Counted from the stretch's first letter, positions 9,349 through 19,322 are shown. The stretch: DNA of 64,000 bases from Streptomyces sp. DHE7-1 (GCA_016432725.1 JACJDG010000003.1:6664001-6728000), one strand, 5' to 3'. Translations and numbers: made by a program. The notes: generated from the letters alone by a model not told the origin.

Positions 9349-11225
9349 ATGCCATCCCGAATCCCGCGCACCCTGCTCGCCGCCGCCCTGTCCACCGTGG
9401 CCCTGCTGACCTCCGGCCCGCTCGTGGCCGCCCCCGCGCACGCCGCCCCGGCCGCCGCCACCTGGGACACCGACCGCGCCGCCGCCGCGTACGCCGCGAA
9501 CCCGGCCGCCGTCACCGCCTCCGGCAGCGAGAACTCCGGCACCGCCCCCGGCCTCGCCCTCGACGGCAACGGCGCCACCCGCTGGTCCAGCGACTTCGCC
9601 GACGACGCCTGGATCCGCGTGGACCTCGGCACCACCATCCGCGTCGACCGCGTCGTCCTGGACTGGGAAGCCGCCTACGGCAGGCGCTACGTCCTGGAGG
9701 TCTCCAGGAACGGCACGGACTGGACCCCCTTCTACACGGAGACCGACGGCACGGGAGGCTCCGTCACGGCCCACACCTACCCGCAGGAGGTCACCGGCCG
9801 CTACGTCCGCCTGCGCGGCCTGCAACGCGCCACGCCCTACGGCTACTCCCTCTGGAACTTCAAGGTCTACGGCGGCGAACCGGCCCCCGCCTCGACCACC
9901 CGCACCAACCTCGCCCTGAACCACCCGGCCTACTCCGACCACTACCAGCACGCCGGAAACTCTCCGGCGTTCGTCACGGACGGCGGCTGGCCGGCCGACC
10001 TGAAGTCCGACAGCACCCGCTGGTCCAGCGACTGGAACGCGGACCGCTGGGTCTCCGTCGACCTCGGCGCACAGTCGACGATCGACACGGTCGACCTGTA
10101 CTGGGAGTCCGCGTACGCGGTCGACTACCTCCTCCAGGTCTCGGACGACAACCGCACCTGGCGCACGGTCCACGAGCCGACCGCCGCGGACATCGCCGCC
10201 CGCCGGGCCGACGTGAAGTCCCCGTCCGACGCGACGGGTCTGCACGACACGGTGAAACTGCCGTCCCCGGTCACCGGCCGCTACGTCCGCATGCTCGGCA
10301 AGGAACGCCGCTCCTTCTACAACCCGGCACCCGCGACGGCCCAGTTCGGCTACTCCCTCTACGAGTTCCAGGTCTGGGGCACGGGCGGTTCCGCCTCCGC
10401 CGCCTACCCCGCGCTCCCGGCCGACCAGCAGGGCGGCTACCGCACGACCTTCTTCGACGACTTCACCGGCGCCGCGCTCGACCGCTCCAAGTGGCGCGTG
10501 GTCCGCACCGGCAGCGAAATGGGCCCGGTGAACGGCGAGTCCCAGGCCTACGTCGACTCCGCGGACAACATTCAGACCCGCGACGGCAGCCTGATCCTGA
10601 AGGCCAGGTACTGCAAAGGCTGCACGAAGGCGGGCGGCGGAACCTACGACCTCACCTCGGGCCGCATCGACACCAACAGTCACTTCGACTTCACGTACGG
10701 CAAGGTCAGCGCCCGCATGAAGCTCCCGGTCGGCGACGGCTTCTGGCCCGCCTTCTGGCTGCTCGGCAGCAACGTCGACGATCCGTCCGTGTCCTGGCCC
10801 GCCTCCGGCGAGACCGACATCATGGAGAACATCGGCTACGGCGACTGGACCAGCTCGGCCCTGCACGGCCCCGGCTACTCGGCGGACGGCAACATCGGCG
10901 CCCGTCAGACCTACCCGAACGGCGGGACCGCCGACCAGTGGCACACCTACGCCGTCGAATGGACCCCGACAGCCATGCGCTTCTACGTCGACGACCGCCT
11001 GGTCCAGGAGACGACCCGCAACAAGCTGGAGTCGACCCGAGGCCAGTGGGTCTACGACCACGACCAGTACGTCATCCTCAACCTGGCCCTGGGCGGCGCC
11101 TACCCCGCCGGCTGGAACAAGGTGACCAGCCCCTACTGGGGCCTGCCGCAGTCCAGCGTCGACCGGATCGCGGGCGGGGAGTGCAGGCCGAGGTGGACTG
11201 GGTGCGGGTGGAGCAGAAGGGGTGA
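9349..11225 (+). CDS. Secreted GH16 beta-glucanase with two F5/8 C (discoidin) domains (one apparent frameshift)
   Basis: About 625 residues. A Sec-type signal peptide ends near APAHA. Two F5/8 type C carbohydrate-binding domains follow (about 50-178 and 185-345; each has the ARWSSD-like segment and a closing ATPYGYSLWNFKVYG or FGYSLYEFQVWG). A GH16 domain occupies about 360-625. The catalytic ExDxxE motif reads GETDIMENIGYGDW near residue 487. It probably cuts beta-1,3- or mixed-linked glucan outside the cell and so feeds the importer upstream. The frame breaks at the four-G run 11176-11179; one added G gives VQAEVDWVRVEQKG and the stop at 11223-11225. GAGGAGAG precedes the ATG. Confidence 0.88.
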
Positions 11226-11238
11226 CACCCGCCACACC

Positions 11239-11280
11239 CCGGGGCGGGCGGCCGGGCCGCTCACCGGTCGCCCGCCCCGG
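11239..11280 (+). terminator. Hairpin after GH16
   Basis: A 12-bp perfect GC stem (CCGGGGCGGGCG at 11239-11250, complement at 11269-11280) with an 18-nt loop starts 13 nt past the GH16 stop. Confidence 0.7.
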
Positions 11281-11446
11281 GCCCGGGCCCCGGTGGTGCA
11301 GCCGTGCCCGCGTCCGGCGACGGGTGGCCTTCAGCACAATTTGCCCGATAAGGGTGGGCGAATGTGTATAAGTGGATCGACGGGTGGTTGTGCCCCCTGG
11401 GTAACCAGTCCCGGACAATCCGAGATCAACGGCATGGGAGAAGAGT

Positions 11447-12751
11447 TTGACCCCGGTACGAATACGACGCACCAGGCTGGTGGCTGCGGCCGGCGTACTC
11501 GGCGGTGTGCTCGCAGTGACGGCTCTGGGCGGCACCAGCCACGCCGCCACCGGCGGAAACGGCGCCGGTGACCAGCAGCAGGCCCAGACCCCGGTGGCTT
11601 CGGCGACCCCGGCCGCCCCGGACACTTCCGCGACCCCGGGGGCGTCCGCGCCCTCGGCGGACCCGACCGCCACCCAGGACGTCTCCGACGCCCGAATAAA
11701 GATCACGCCCGGGCAGGGCGCCCACGATGTCGGGATCGACGACCCCGTCAGGGTGACCGTCAGTGACGGCAAGCTCACCAAGGTGACCATGACCGCCGTC
11801 GCGACCGGTGCCGAGGTCCGGGGCACCCTGTCCGCGGACGGCACGTCCTGGAAGCCGGACGGCCCGCTGAAGCGGGCGACCAGGTACCAGGTCGCCGCGG
11901 AGGCCAAGGACGACAAGGGCCGCTCGGCCGCCGAGAACGCCACGATCGCCACGGTGTCCCCGGCCAACGACTTCGTCGGTCACGTCTCTCCCCTGAACGG
12001 CCAGACCGTCGGCGTGGGCATGCCGGTGTCGGTCACCTTCAACAAGGCGGTCACCGACAAGGCCGCCGTGCAGTCGGAGATCCAGGTCAGCTCCAGCAGC
12101 GGCCAGCAGGTCGCCGGCCACTGGCTCAACGACGGCCGTCTGGACTTCCGCCCCGAGACGTACTGGAAGCCCGGCTCGACCGTCACCGTCGACATGAACC
12201 TCGGCGGCGTCCACAAGGCGGTCACGTTCAAGATCGGCCGGAGCCAGGTCAGCACGGTCGACGCGAAGACGAAGCAGATGACCGTCGTGCGGAACGGCAA
12301 GAAGATCAAGACCATCCCGATCTCTTCCGGCAGCCCCGAGCACCCGACGTACAACGGCCAGATGGTCATCTCCGAGAAGTTCCGGCACATCCGCATGAAC
12401 GCCGCGAGCGTCAACCTCACGGAGAAGGACGGCAAGCCCTCGTACGACATCGCCGCCGTGCCGCACGCCATGCGCCTGTCCGACTCTGGCACGTTCATCC
12501 ACGGCAACTACTGGGGTGCCGACTCGGTCTTCGGCAAGGTCAACACCAGCCACGGCTGTGTGGGCCTGAAGGACGTCAGGGGCGGCGGTGACAGCACCAA
12601 GCCCGCCGCCTGGTTCTTCGACCACTCACTGATCGGCGACGTCGTGATCGTCAAGAACTCCGACGACAAGACCAAGCTGGCACCGGACAACGGCCTCAGC
12701 GACTGGAACGTGCCGTGGAGCGAGTGGGTCGCGGGCGGCGCGGCCAACTGA
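11447..12751 (+). CDS. L,D-transpeptidase (YkuD) with Ig-like domains
   Basis: 434 residues. It forms 3-3 peptidoglycan cross-links or attaches proteins, acting outside the membrane. The order is a signal peptide (to about GGTSHA), an Ala/Pro/Thr-rich linker, two Ig-like domains (about 80-280) and a YkuD catalytic domain (about 285-410). The catalytic signature is HGNYWG followed by NTSHGCVGL, with the nucleophilic Cys near residue 370. The start is a TTG at 11447 with GGAGAAG just upstream; the nearby ATG at 11434 is out of frame. No lipobox is visible. A very strong hairpin follows and the gene appears monocistronic. Confidence 0.88.
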   Translation: MTPVRIRRTRLVAAAGVLGGVLAVTALGGTSHAATGGNGAGDQQQAQTPVASATPAAPDTSATPGASAPSADPTATQDVSDARIKITPGQGAHDVGIDDPVRVTVSDGKLTKVTMTAVATGAEVRGTLSADGTSWKPDGPLKRATRYQVAAEAKDDKGRSAAENATIATVSPANDFVGHVSPLNGQTVGVGMPVSVTFNKAVTDKAAVQSEIQVSSSSGQQVAGHWLNDGRLDFRPETYWKPGSTVTVDMNLGGVHKAVTFKIGRSQVSTVDAKTKQMTVVRNGKKIKTIPISSGSPEHPTYNGQMVISEKFRHIRMNAASVNLTEKDGKPSYDIAAVPHAMRLSDSGTFIHGNYWGADSVFGKVNTSHGCVGLKDVRGGGDSTKPAAWFFDHSLIGDVVIVKNSDDKTKLAPDNGLSDWNVPWSEWVAGGAAN

Positions 12752-12788
12752 CGTCAGGGCGTTTCCACACCTCGACGTGCATCCCTTC

Positions 12789-12829
12789 CGCCGGGCGGCG
12801 GCCGACACCCTGTCGGCCGCCGCCCGGCG
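12789..12829 (+). terminator. 19-bp perfect hairpin after the L,D-transpeptidase
   Basis: CGCCGGGCGGCGGCCGACA (12789-12807) and its perfect complement (12811-12829) enclose a 3-nt loop 37 nt after the stop. The rest of the gap to 13109 shows no gene. It must hold the promoter of the Rhs gene, but no clear -35/-10 pair stands out. Confidence 0.8.
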
Positions 12830-13109
12830 CGTGTCATGGGGGACGACTCGCCACGCGTGCAGAGGGCAGTGGATTTCGGCCGTTGGCGTCGGAAGTCGAA
12901 CGCGCTGTCGAGCCCAACGGCTCATCTGCGCGACTGCGTTCTGCCCGGTTCGCCCGGTTTCGCTCGCTGAACCGGAGGGGCTGATTCTCGCCCGTATGTG
13001 AACGGAATCGACGGGAACCGTGTCGATCTTTGCCTGTTTTCTCTGACAACTTGTGCAGGTCCGGTGGCCGTTGGGGCTGTCGGCGCTTGTCTTGTTGTGG
13101 GGGAAAGCC

Positions 13110-16100
13110 ATGCGCACACGTGCCCTCGGCACGTCTCTTCGTCATGCCCGGAAGAGATCAGGATCGGCCGCAGCGGTGGCAGCGGTGACGGTGGCGGCCC
13201 TGGCCGCGGCCGTGCTGCCGGCCTCGACCGCCACGGCGGCCGACGGAAAGCCGGTGTCGAAGTGGGGAAGCACAGCCCCGACTTCACGATGCCGCCGGTC
13301 AAGGTCGGCCCGAACCGGCCGGTGAAGTCGGAGCCGACGGAGAACCCGGCCGGTGCCGCGTACGACTCGTGGCTGCGCGAGCAGCGCGCCCACGCCAAGG
13401 GCCCCGCTTCGAGCCGCAAGAAGCACGCCGGTGTCGCCTCGGAGGCGTCACTGATGGTCTTCGTCCCGGAAGGACAGGGCGCTGTGCCCTGGCACCGCTC
13501 CACCGGCTTCGCCATCACCGACTCCCTTAACGCGAAGATCGACTACTCCACCGGCAACCTGATGCTGACGGCGACGGACTTCGACATCGCCGGTGTCGGA
13601 CAGAGCCTGCGGCTGGCGCGGACGTACAACTCGCTGGACGCCCCGTGGGGCCGGGTCTCGCAGCGCTGGTGGCAGCAGTACGAGCGTTACCTGTCCTTCT
13701 TCAGCAACGAGGTGGTCTTCTACGACGCCTCCGGTGCCACCGTCCGCTTCACCAAGAACAGCGACGGCACCTTCACCACCCCGAAGGGCTACTCGGAGGA
13801 CCTGAAGAAGAACTCCGACGGCACCTACACGCTGTCGAAGTGGAAGTCGGGGTCGAAGGAGACGTACGACGCGAACGGCTCCCTGATCAAGGTCACCGAC
13901 CGCAACCACGGCAGCATCACCGTCGCCCAGCACGACGAGAGCGGCGAGAACAAGGGATTCAAGCTCACCGAGACGCGCTCGGGCCGCTGGATCGACCTCG
14001 TAGCGACCAGCGCCTCGCAGTGGCAGGCCAAGGACAACACCGGCCGCACCGCCGTCTACAACCTCGACTCGAGCGGCAACCTGGCCACCACCACGGACAC
14101 CGAGGGCAAGACCGTCACCTTCGGCTACGACGACTCGGGCCGCGTCGAGAAGATCACCACCGCCGAGGGCCGCGTCACCGTCTTCACCTACGACGACGCC
14201 AACCGCGTCACATCGATGCTGCGAGCCACCGGCTTCAACGCCTCCGGCAGCACGGGCCCGACCTGGACGTACACCTACAGCGCCACCTCCCCGACGGCCG
14301 CCGGCACGACCACGGCCAAGGACCCGGAGCTCCACGCCACGAAGTACGACCACGACGGCGACGGCCAGGTCACCGACGTGACCGACGCCCTGGGCCACAA
14401 GCGGGCGACGAAGTTCGACGCCAACCACAACATCGACACCGCCACGGACGCGATGGGCTCGGGCACCACCCCGGGCAAGGTCACCGACTACGGGTTCAAC
14501 TCCCGCAACAACCTCGAGACCGTCGCCATGCCGACCGGCGGAAAGACGGTGAACTCCTGGCAGACCATCGCCGGTGGTGACGTCCCGAAGGACTCCACCA
14601 ACGCCGACGGCGAGAAGACGAGCTTCACCTACGACACGGTCGGCAACACGACCTCGGTGGCCCAGACCGGCACCGGCGGCGGCAGCGTCTCCTACGACTA
14701 CAACCCCGCCACGCCCAACTGCGGTGGCTTCGAGGGCCAGCGCTGCGCGCAGAAGACGAAGATGACGTCGACGAAGACGGTCACCACCGACTTCCACTAC
14801 GACGCCAAGGGCAACCTCGACTGGGCCAAGCCCCGGCGCCGCTGGACAAGACGACCTACACCTACGACGCCCTCGGCCGCACCGAGACGATGACCGACGC
14901 GCGCGGCATCAAGAGCGTGTACGTCTACGACAACCGCGACCGCATCAAGACCGTCTCCTCCACCAACGACACGGTCCGCTACTGGTACGACGGCGACGGC
15001 AACCTGACCCAGCGCTCGGACGGCACGGGGACGGTGAAGTACGACTTCGACCCGCTGCAGCGCGAGACGGTCCGCCACCTCCAGGACGGCTCCCAGACCC
15101 TGCTCGCCTACACGGCGGCCGGCAACGTGGACTACTACCAGGACCCGGCAGGGAAGATCGACTACACCTGGAACGAGGTCAACAAGCTCACCGAGCTCAA
15201 GGACCCGCAGGGCGCGGTGACCAAGTACGCGTACAACAACAACGACGTCCGCACCTCCACCACGTACCCCGGCGGCACGGTGCAGAAGGTCGACGTCGAC
15301 GACTCCAGCCGCCCGAAGTCCATCAAGGTGACCTCCGACCAGGGCACCCTGGTCGACCTCGGCTACACCTACGGCTACGGCACCAACGCCGCCACCGACG
15401 GCAGCAAGATCCGCACCAGCACGGACAACGTCACCGGCCTCAAGCGCACCTACTCCTACGACGGCGCGGGCCGCTTCTCCTACGCCAAGGAGGAGAAGAG
15501 CGGCACGATCGCCGACTCCTGGCAGTACTGCTACGACCTGGCCGGCAACCTGACCTCTCAGGGCACCGATCAAGGCTGCCCGCGCGGCACCACCTACACC
15601 TACAACGACGCCCAGGAGCTCACCGCCAAGTCCAGCACCAGCGGAAGCTGGTCCTACGACGCCATCGGCAACGAGACCGCCGGCGCCTCCACCGACGACT
15701 ACACCCGAACCGGCGAGACCTGGACCGACTACTCCCAGATGTCGTCGATCACGGTGAACGGCAAGGCGTACGCCGGGCAGTACGGCTCCACCGACCAGAG
15801 CGAGCGCATCCGCCTGGGTGACACCTACTTCCACAACGGTCCGCTGGGCCTGTCCGCCAAGTCGACCGCCGGTGTGGACATGGGCTTCAACCGCGAACCC
15901 GGGGGCACGCTGAACTCCATGACCACCGGGGGCAGGAGCTACTACTACCTCACCGACGCCATCGGCTCGGTGATCGGTCTGGTGGACGTGGACGGCAACA
16001 AGGTCGACACCTACACCTACAGCCCCCGCGGTGTGCGCATCCTGGCCCAGTCCTCCGAACCGGTCGCCCAGCCCTACCGGTTCGCCGGCAACTACCAGGA

Positions 16101-16496
16101 CCCCACCGGCCTCTACCACCTCCAGGCCCGCTACTACGACGCCAACGTCGGCCGCTTCACCCAGCCCGACCCCTCCGGCCAGGAACAGAACCCCTACCTC
16201 TACGCCGAGGGCGACCCCGTCAACCGCATCGACCCGGCAGGCACGCTCAGCCTCAGCGGAGTGATGGACGCCGTCGGCAAGGGGGTGACGCCATCGCCGC
16301 CGGGCAGTTCGTCGGCCAGTTGGCGACCGGAGACTACAAAGCAGCGGCTGGAACCGCGCTCAGCTTCGCCGCGGACAAGGGCTTCACCGCCGGCTGCACC
16401 TACCTGACCGGCGGAGCGGGAGCGATCCCCTGCGCCTTCGGTGGAATGGCGGTCGGTCAGGCCACGGAGGCGGCCTACGAGGACGCCACAAGCTGA
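13110..16496 (+). CDS. Secreted Rhs/YD-repeat protein (three apparent frameshifts)
   Basis: About 1129 residues after correction. It has a twin-basic signal peptide (to about ASTATA), then a DUF6531-like opening (STGNLMLTATDFDIAG) and a long beta-shell of YD repeats (for example TFGYDDSGRVEKITT, YTYDALGRTETMTD, TYNDAQELTAKS). The conserved Rhs core end follows (YRFAGNYQDPTGLYHLQARYYD ... QPDP ... NRIDPAG). The roughly 85-residue tail after the core is Gly/Ala-rich with two Cys (CTYLTGGAGAIPC) and matches no nuclease or deaminase I know. Breaks are at the four-G run 13264-13267, the four-C run 14831-14834 and the five-G run 16281-16285. Each is repaired by one base, giving the stop at 16494-16496. 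GGGGGAAAG precedes the ATG. Polymorphic toxin delivery is the family expectation, not shown here. Confidence 0.85.
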
Positions 16497-16539
16497 GTCC
16501 GCCGCCCTCTCGGGCCTCGCATCCAACGAAGGAGTTCTC

Positions 16540-16668
16540 ATGCGGTATTCCGCTGCAACATCACTTGCCTACAAGGGACTTGGCGGTGTCCCTCTCTGGC
16601 TCCTGTTCGGGATCGCCATTGTGGCTTTCATCGTCTTCGGAGTCGTCCAGGCTCGCAAGAAGAAGTAG
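16540..16668 (+). CDS. 42-residue single-span membrane protein, first of an array
   Basis: A 42-residue protein with one hydrophobic segment (VPLWLLFGIAIVAFIVFGVV) and a basic end QARKKK, so the C-terminus should face the cytoplasm. A perfect GAAGGAG lies five bases before the ATG, which supports real translation. It starts 43 nt after the Rhs stop and ends just before a strong hairpin. A small immunity or accessory protein for the Rhs tail is possible from position. I do not recognise the family. Confidence 0.6.
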   Translation: MRYSAATSLAYKGLGGVPLWLLFGIAIVAFIVFGVVQARKKK

Positions 16669-16680
16669 AAGGTGAAGTGT

Positions 16681-16721
16681 GAGCAGTGGGCGAGGCCTTC
16701 CCAGGTCTCCGCCCACTGCTC
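16681..16721 (+). terminator. Hairpin closing the Rhs transcription unit
   Basis: GAGCAGTGGGCG (16681-16692) pairs perfectly with 16710-16721 around a 17-nt loop, 12 nt after the stop of the 42-residue protein. Confidence 0.75.
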
Positions 16722-16967
16722 TTCGATCGGCGCACGCCGGTCCTGTGGCCGCTCTGTGCGGCGAGCGGTGACTCCCAGCGGCTGCGGTGGCAGTCACCGT
16801 TGGTGGCAGTGGGCTGGTCCCTTCCCGCGCGTGGGAGCGGATCCGGTGGTGCCTGACGCTTCCCGGCCACGCTCGCCAAGGCAGGCTTGAAGGCTTTGCG
16901 ACAGCCGATTTCCGGGACAGCTCGCCGAGCCCTTCCTGACGTGACCATTTGAGACTGGAGGGACGGC

Positions 16968-17084
16968 GTGAACTCTGCGGAGCTGGCTCGCGGCGCACTG
17001 CCGGCGGCCCTTCCGACCTGGCTTCTTGTGGTGGTCGTCGTGTTGCTTCTGGCCGTGGTCCTCGTCCGCCTGCGCAGGAAATGA
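16968..17084 (+). CDS. 38-residue single-span membrane protein
   Basis: A GTG start with GGAGGGA four bases upstream encodes 38 residues. They form a short N-terminal part with ELARGALPAALPTW, a Val/Leu-only span (LLVVVVVLLLAVVLV) and the basic end RLRRK. The topology matches the 42-residue protein upstream, with little sequence identity. It is separated from the Rhs unit by a hairpin and about 245 nt in which I see no other gene. The function is unknown; a toxin- or immunity-like peptide is a guess based on size and context. Confidence 0.5.
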   Translation: MNSAELARGALPAALPTWLLVVVVVLLLAVVLVRLRRK

Positions 17085-17139
17085 GGATGGCCCGCCAACG
17101 CCTGGGACACATTCCCCCATGGAAGCAGGAGGCATCAGC

Positions 17140-17283
17140 ATGCGGAGAATTCTCCAACTTGCCAATGACCGGCCCGACGGGCCTTCCTGGTCCCCTTATC
17201 TGGCCATCGGCATGTGCGTCCTCTTCGGGCTCGTGGCGCTCGGCCTCTACACCCGAGATCGGCGACGGCGACGGGGCAGGTAG
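17140..17283 (+). CDS. 47-residue single-span membrane protein
   Basis: The ATG at 17140 has a perfect AGGAGG seven bases upstream. The 47 residues comprise a polar N-terminal part (MRRILQLANDRPDGPSWSP), one span (YLAIGMCVLFGLVALGLY) and a strongly basic tail TRDRRRRRGR. It lies 55 nt after the 38-residue gene and shares its topology and basic tail. The Shine-Dalgarno match makes it one of the better supported small genes here. Its family is not recognised. Confidence 0.55.
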   Translation: MRRILQLANDRPDGPSWSPYLAIGMCVLFGLVALGLYTRDRRRRRGR

Positions 17284-17290
17284 CGTCGGG

Positions 17291-17380
17291 CGGAGTCGCG
17301 CCGATCCTGCTGGGCATGACGCTCGACGGGCGCTGGCCGCCGTGCCCAGCTGGGGCGAGCCCCGCGCGCTCCGCCGCCCG
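17291..17380 (+). pseudogene. Partial copy of the gene at 17763 (GVAPI.LGMTLD fragment)
   Basis: About 90 nt align base by base with 17789-17879, with scattered substitutions and one 1-nt gap. Both encode GVAPI-L-LG-TLD, and in the shifted frame AAVPSWGEPRALRRP. There is no start, and the piece is cut off after about 30 codons. It looks like a fragment left by recombination between related genes. Confidence 0.55.
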
Positions 17381-17430
17381 TTCCCTCTCGAGGAGAGTCC
17401 TTCGTACTGCTAGGTGAGCATGGCGCAGCG

Positions 17431-17514
17431 ATGCTGACGATATTGATAGGGGCTGGCGTTGTCGGGGTCATATCGGGAGTGATTAGCGTCGTCCTCATGC
17501 AGCGGAGACGCTGA
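17431..17514 (+). CDS. Possible 27-residue hydrophobic peptide
   Basis: A very short frame encodes MLTILIGAGVVGVISGVISV followed by VLMQRRR: one hydrophobic segment and a basic end, the same plan as the three small proteins upstream. The ribosome site is weak (TAGGTGAG about 12 nt upstream), so this could be chance. It is listed because it repeats the pattern of the array. Confidence 0.3.
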   Translation: MLTILIGAGVVGVISGVISVVLMQRRR

Positions 17515-17762
17515 GTTGTAGGAAATTCACCGGCTGGCTATTAGGGTGGCCATGCCACGCTGAGCCCCGCGTTCACCTGTACAACAGGCCCGGAAGTGGC
17601 GCACGGACCCTTCATGTCGAAGTTCGGATGCGTCTGGTGATGAACTGGAAGCCTTGTCCCTGCGGCGTAACGGTGGCCCGGCTTGGCCAGAGCGGCCGTG
17701 TCGCCGGCGCGGGCGAGATGTCGTCGAAGAGGAGCGACAGACAGAGGAGTCAGAGGCAGGAG

Positions 17763-18261
17763 ATGGATCTGGTACTCGACCAGCCGCGCGGAGTCGCGCC
17801 GATCATGCTGGGCACGACGCTCGACGAGGCGGTCGCGGCGCCGTCCGGTTGGGGCGAGCTCCGCGCGCTGCGGCGCCCGAGCCGTAACTCCGCGAAGGCG
17901 GCCTGGACCCTCGACCGCGTCGGCGTTCAGGCCTGGCCGAGGGCGGCACCCAGGTCACCGCGGTCGAGCTGTGGTTGCCCGGCGAGGGCCGCACGTCCAG
18001 CACGCGCGTCCTACTCGAAGGAGACGAGACGAGGTGTTCACCACCCCCGCCGAGGATCTCTTCCGGCGCGCCACCGAGCTGGGTTGGACGGTCGACACGT
18101 CGGAGCCCGAGTACCCAGTGATCCCGGGGTCTCGCTGGGCTTCACCCGGCAGACCTCCCAGGAGGTGGGAGCGGGACGCCGACGGCCTGCCGGTGCACGT
18201 GACGTCGGTGCTGGTGGGCGCTAGGGACTATTACAACTACTCTTACGAAGAGCGGGGCTGA
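17763..18261 (+). pseudogene. Unrecognised protein gene, broken by several frameshifts
   Basis: It begins MDLVLDQPRGVAPIMLGTTL and is recognisably continued in other frames by GTQVTAVELWLPGEGRTS, then EVFTTPAEDLFRRATELGW and TVDTSEPEYPVIPG, and finally RDADGLPVHVTSVLVGARDYY ending at 18261. At least three frame changes are needed over about 165 codons. This could be decay or the same one-base errors seen elsewhere. It follows the Rhs region and is partly duplicated at 17291-17380, as immunity-type genes often are. I do not recognise the family, and no gene is visible in the 248 nt before it. Confidence 0.5.
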
Positions 18262-18352
18262 GTGCTGGCCCACAAAACGAGGCAGGCCAGTCGACGCGCC
18301 TCGTCTTTTCGCCTTCTCAGCCGGTCGAGGCTTGGAGCCCATTTTCGGACGC

Positions 18353-18600
18353 CTACACGGTCTTGCCGCGGCCATTGCGGCGGTCCGTGACGCCCCAGTC
18401 GTCGGCGAGGATGGTGACGAGGAGCAGCCCGCAGCCGGACTCCGCTTCGGGGTCGGGAGGAGTGGCGGCGAGGGCGGGCTGGCGTTCGCGCGGGTGTCGG
18501 AGACCTTGAGGCGCAGCCGTCCGTCATCCGGCTCGACCGCCAGGCGGACGTGGAAGTCCTCCGTGACGTGGCCGCCCGTCCTGACTACCGGACCTTCGTG
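18353..18600 (-). pseudogene. Remnant of an RsbW-like ATP-binding (HATPase_c) protein
   Basis: Reading leftwards, TEDFHVRLAVEPDDGRLRLK and VSDTR are followed, after a one-base shift, by ESGCGLLLVTILADDWGVTD and GRGKTV then a stop at 18353. These are the G1/G2 boxes of the anti-sigma-factor-type ATPases common in Streptomyces. The N-terminal N-box half is missing, because the neighbouring DUF4839 gene runs into it. It is a truncated and therefore non-functional fragment. Confidence 0.55.
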
Positions 18601-19322
18601 GAGACCGGGTCGAGGTAGAAGAGGCACTGGATTGGGTTGAATTCGCTGACCTCGGCGACGAAGCGGAACTTGTCGCCTTCGCCGACGGTGGCGGGGACTC
18701 TCTTACCGGTCAGTTTTAGATCGAAGACGTTGACGTCCTCGTACTTGAAGGCCGGGCCGTCCGCCGTCTGCGGTCCCTCGTCCCCGGGGCCCAGCAGGAG
18801 GTCGTAGCGGGTGTCGTAGTCGCCGTGGGGCGCCATGTCGACGATCGAGCCGTCGAACGCGATCTTCCGGCCCTTGTACTTGGTCGCGAAGTCCAGGTTC
18901 GCTTCGTCGCAGTGGTCCGCCGTCTTCAGCAACGCCGCGAACTTCGAACTGTTCTGCGACGTGATCACCTCGGCAGCGGTCGACTCGATCTTAGGCGGCG
19001 TCGAGGTCGGCGTCGGGGCGTTGGAAGTCTTCGCGCCAACGGCTGTCGACTTGCCTGACTGATCCTTCTTCTCGTCGCCTCCGCTGAGTGCGGAGGCGAC
19101 GCCGATGACCACGGCGAGGAGCAAGAGGACGGCGGCCCCCGCGCCGATCAGGAACCGCGGCAGCGGCTTTTTCGCCCGACGGAAGGTGAGGGTGCAGCGA
19201 AGGGTGCCCGGGACCTGCTCCGTAAGCTCCCAACCCTCCTCCTGCATTTTCGAGATCGTCCGGCCGTCGATCCCGCGCACCGTCTTCACGGTTTTGTACT
19301 CGTACTTGATCTCGTCGGCCAT
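18585..19322 (-). CDS. DUF4839-like membrane-anchored protein
   Basis: 245 residues from ATG 19322, with GGGGGAGCGGAG upstream. The N-terminal part (MADEIKYEYKTVKTVRGIDG ... EEGWELTEQ) looks like a small soluble domain. One membrane span follows (LIGAGAAVLLLLAVVIGVASAL, about 58-80), then a Ser/Thr/Pro linker. The outer domain carries YKGRKIAFDGSIVDMAPHGD and DVNVFDLKLTGKRVP, the pattern of the DUF4839 family. Its last codons (DPVSTKVR) lie on sequence that also belongs to the neighbouring broken ATPase, so its own 3' end may have been replaced at a recombination junction. The function is unknown. Confidence 0.65.
   Translation of the reverse strand: MADEIKYEYKTVKTVRGIDGRTISKMQEEGWELTEQVPGTLRCTLTFRRAKKPLPRFLIGAGAAVLLLLAVVIGVASALSGGDEKKDQSGKSTAVGAKTSNAPTPTSTPPKIESTAAEVITSQNSSKFAALLKTADHCDEANLDFATKYKGRKIAFDGSIVDMAPHGDYDTRYDLLLGPGDEGPQTADGPAFKYEDVNVFDLKLTGKRVPATVGEGDKFRFVAEVSEFNPIQCLFYLDPVSTKVR

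Noticed and set aside
7842..11225. Plus-strand frame of about 1100 codons over GH1 and GH16
   Set aside because: It is an out-of-frame shadow. Only its last 15 or so codons are real, because they carry the GH16 C-terminus after a one-base break.
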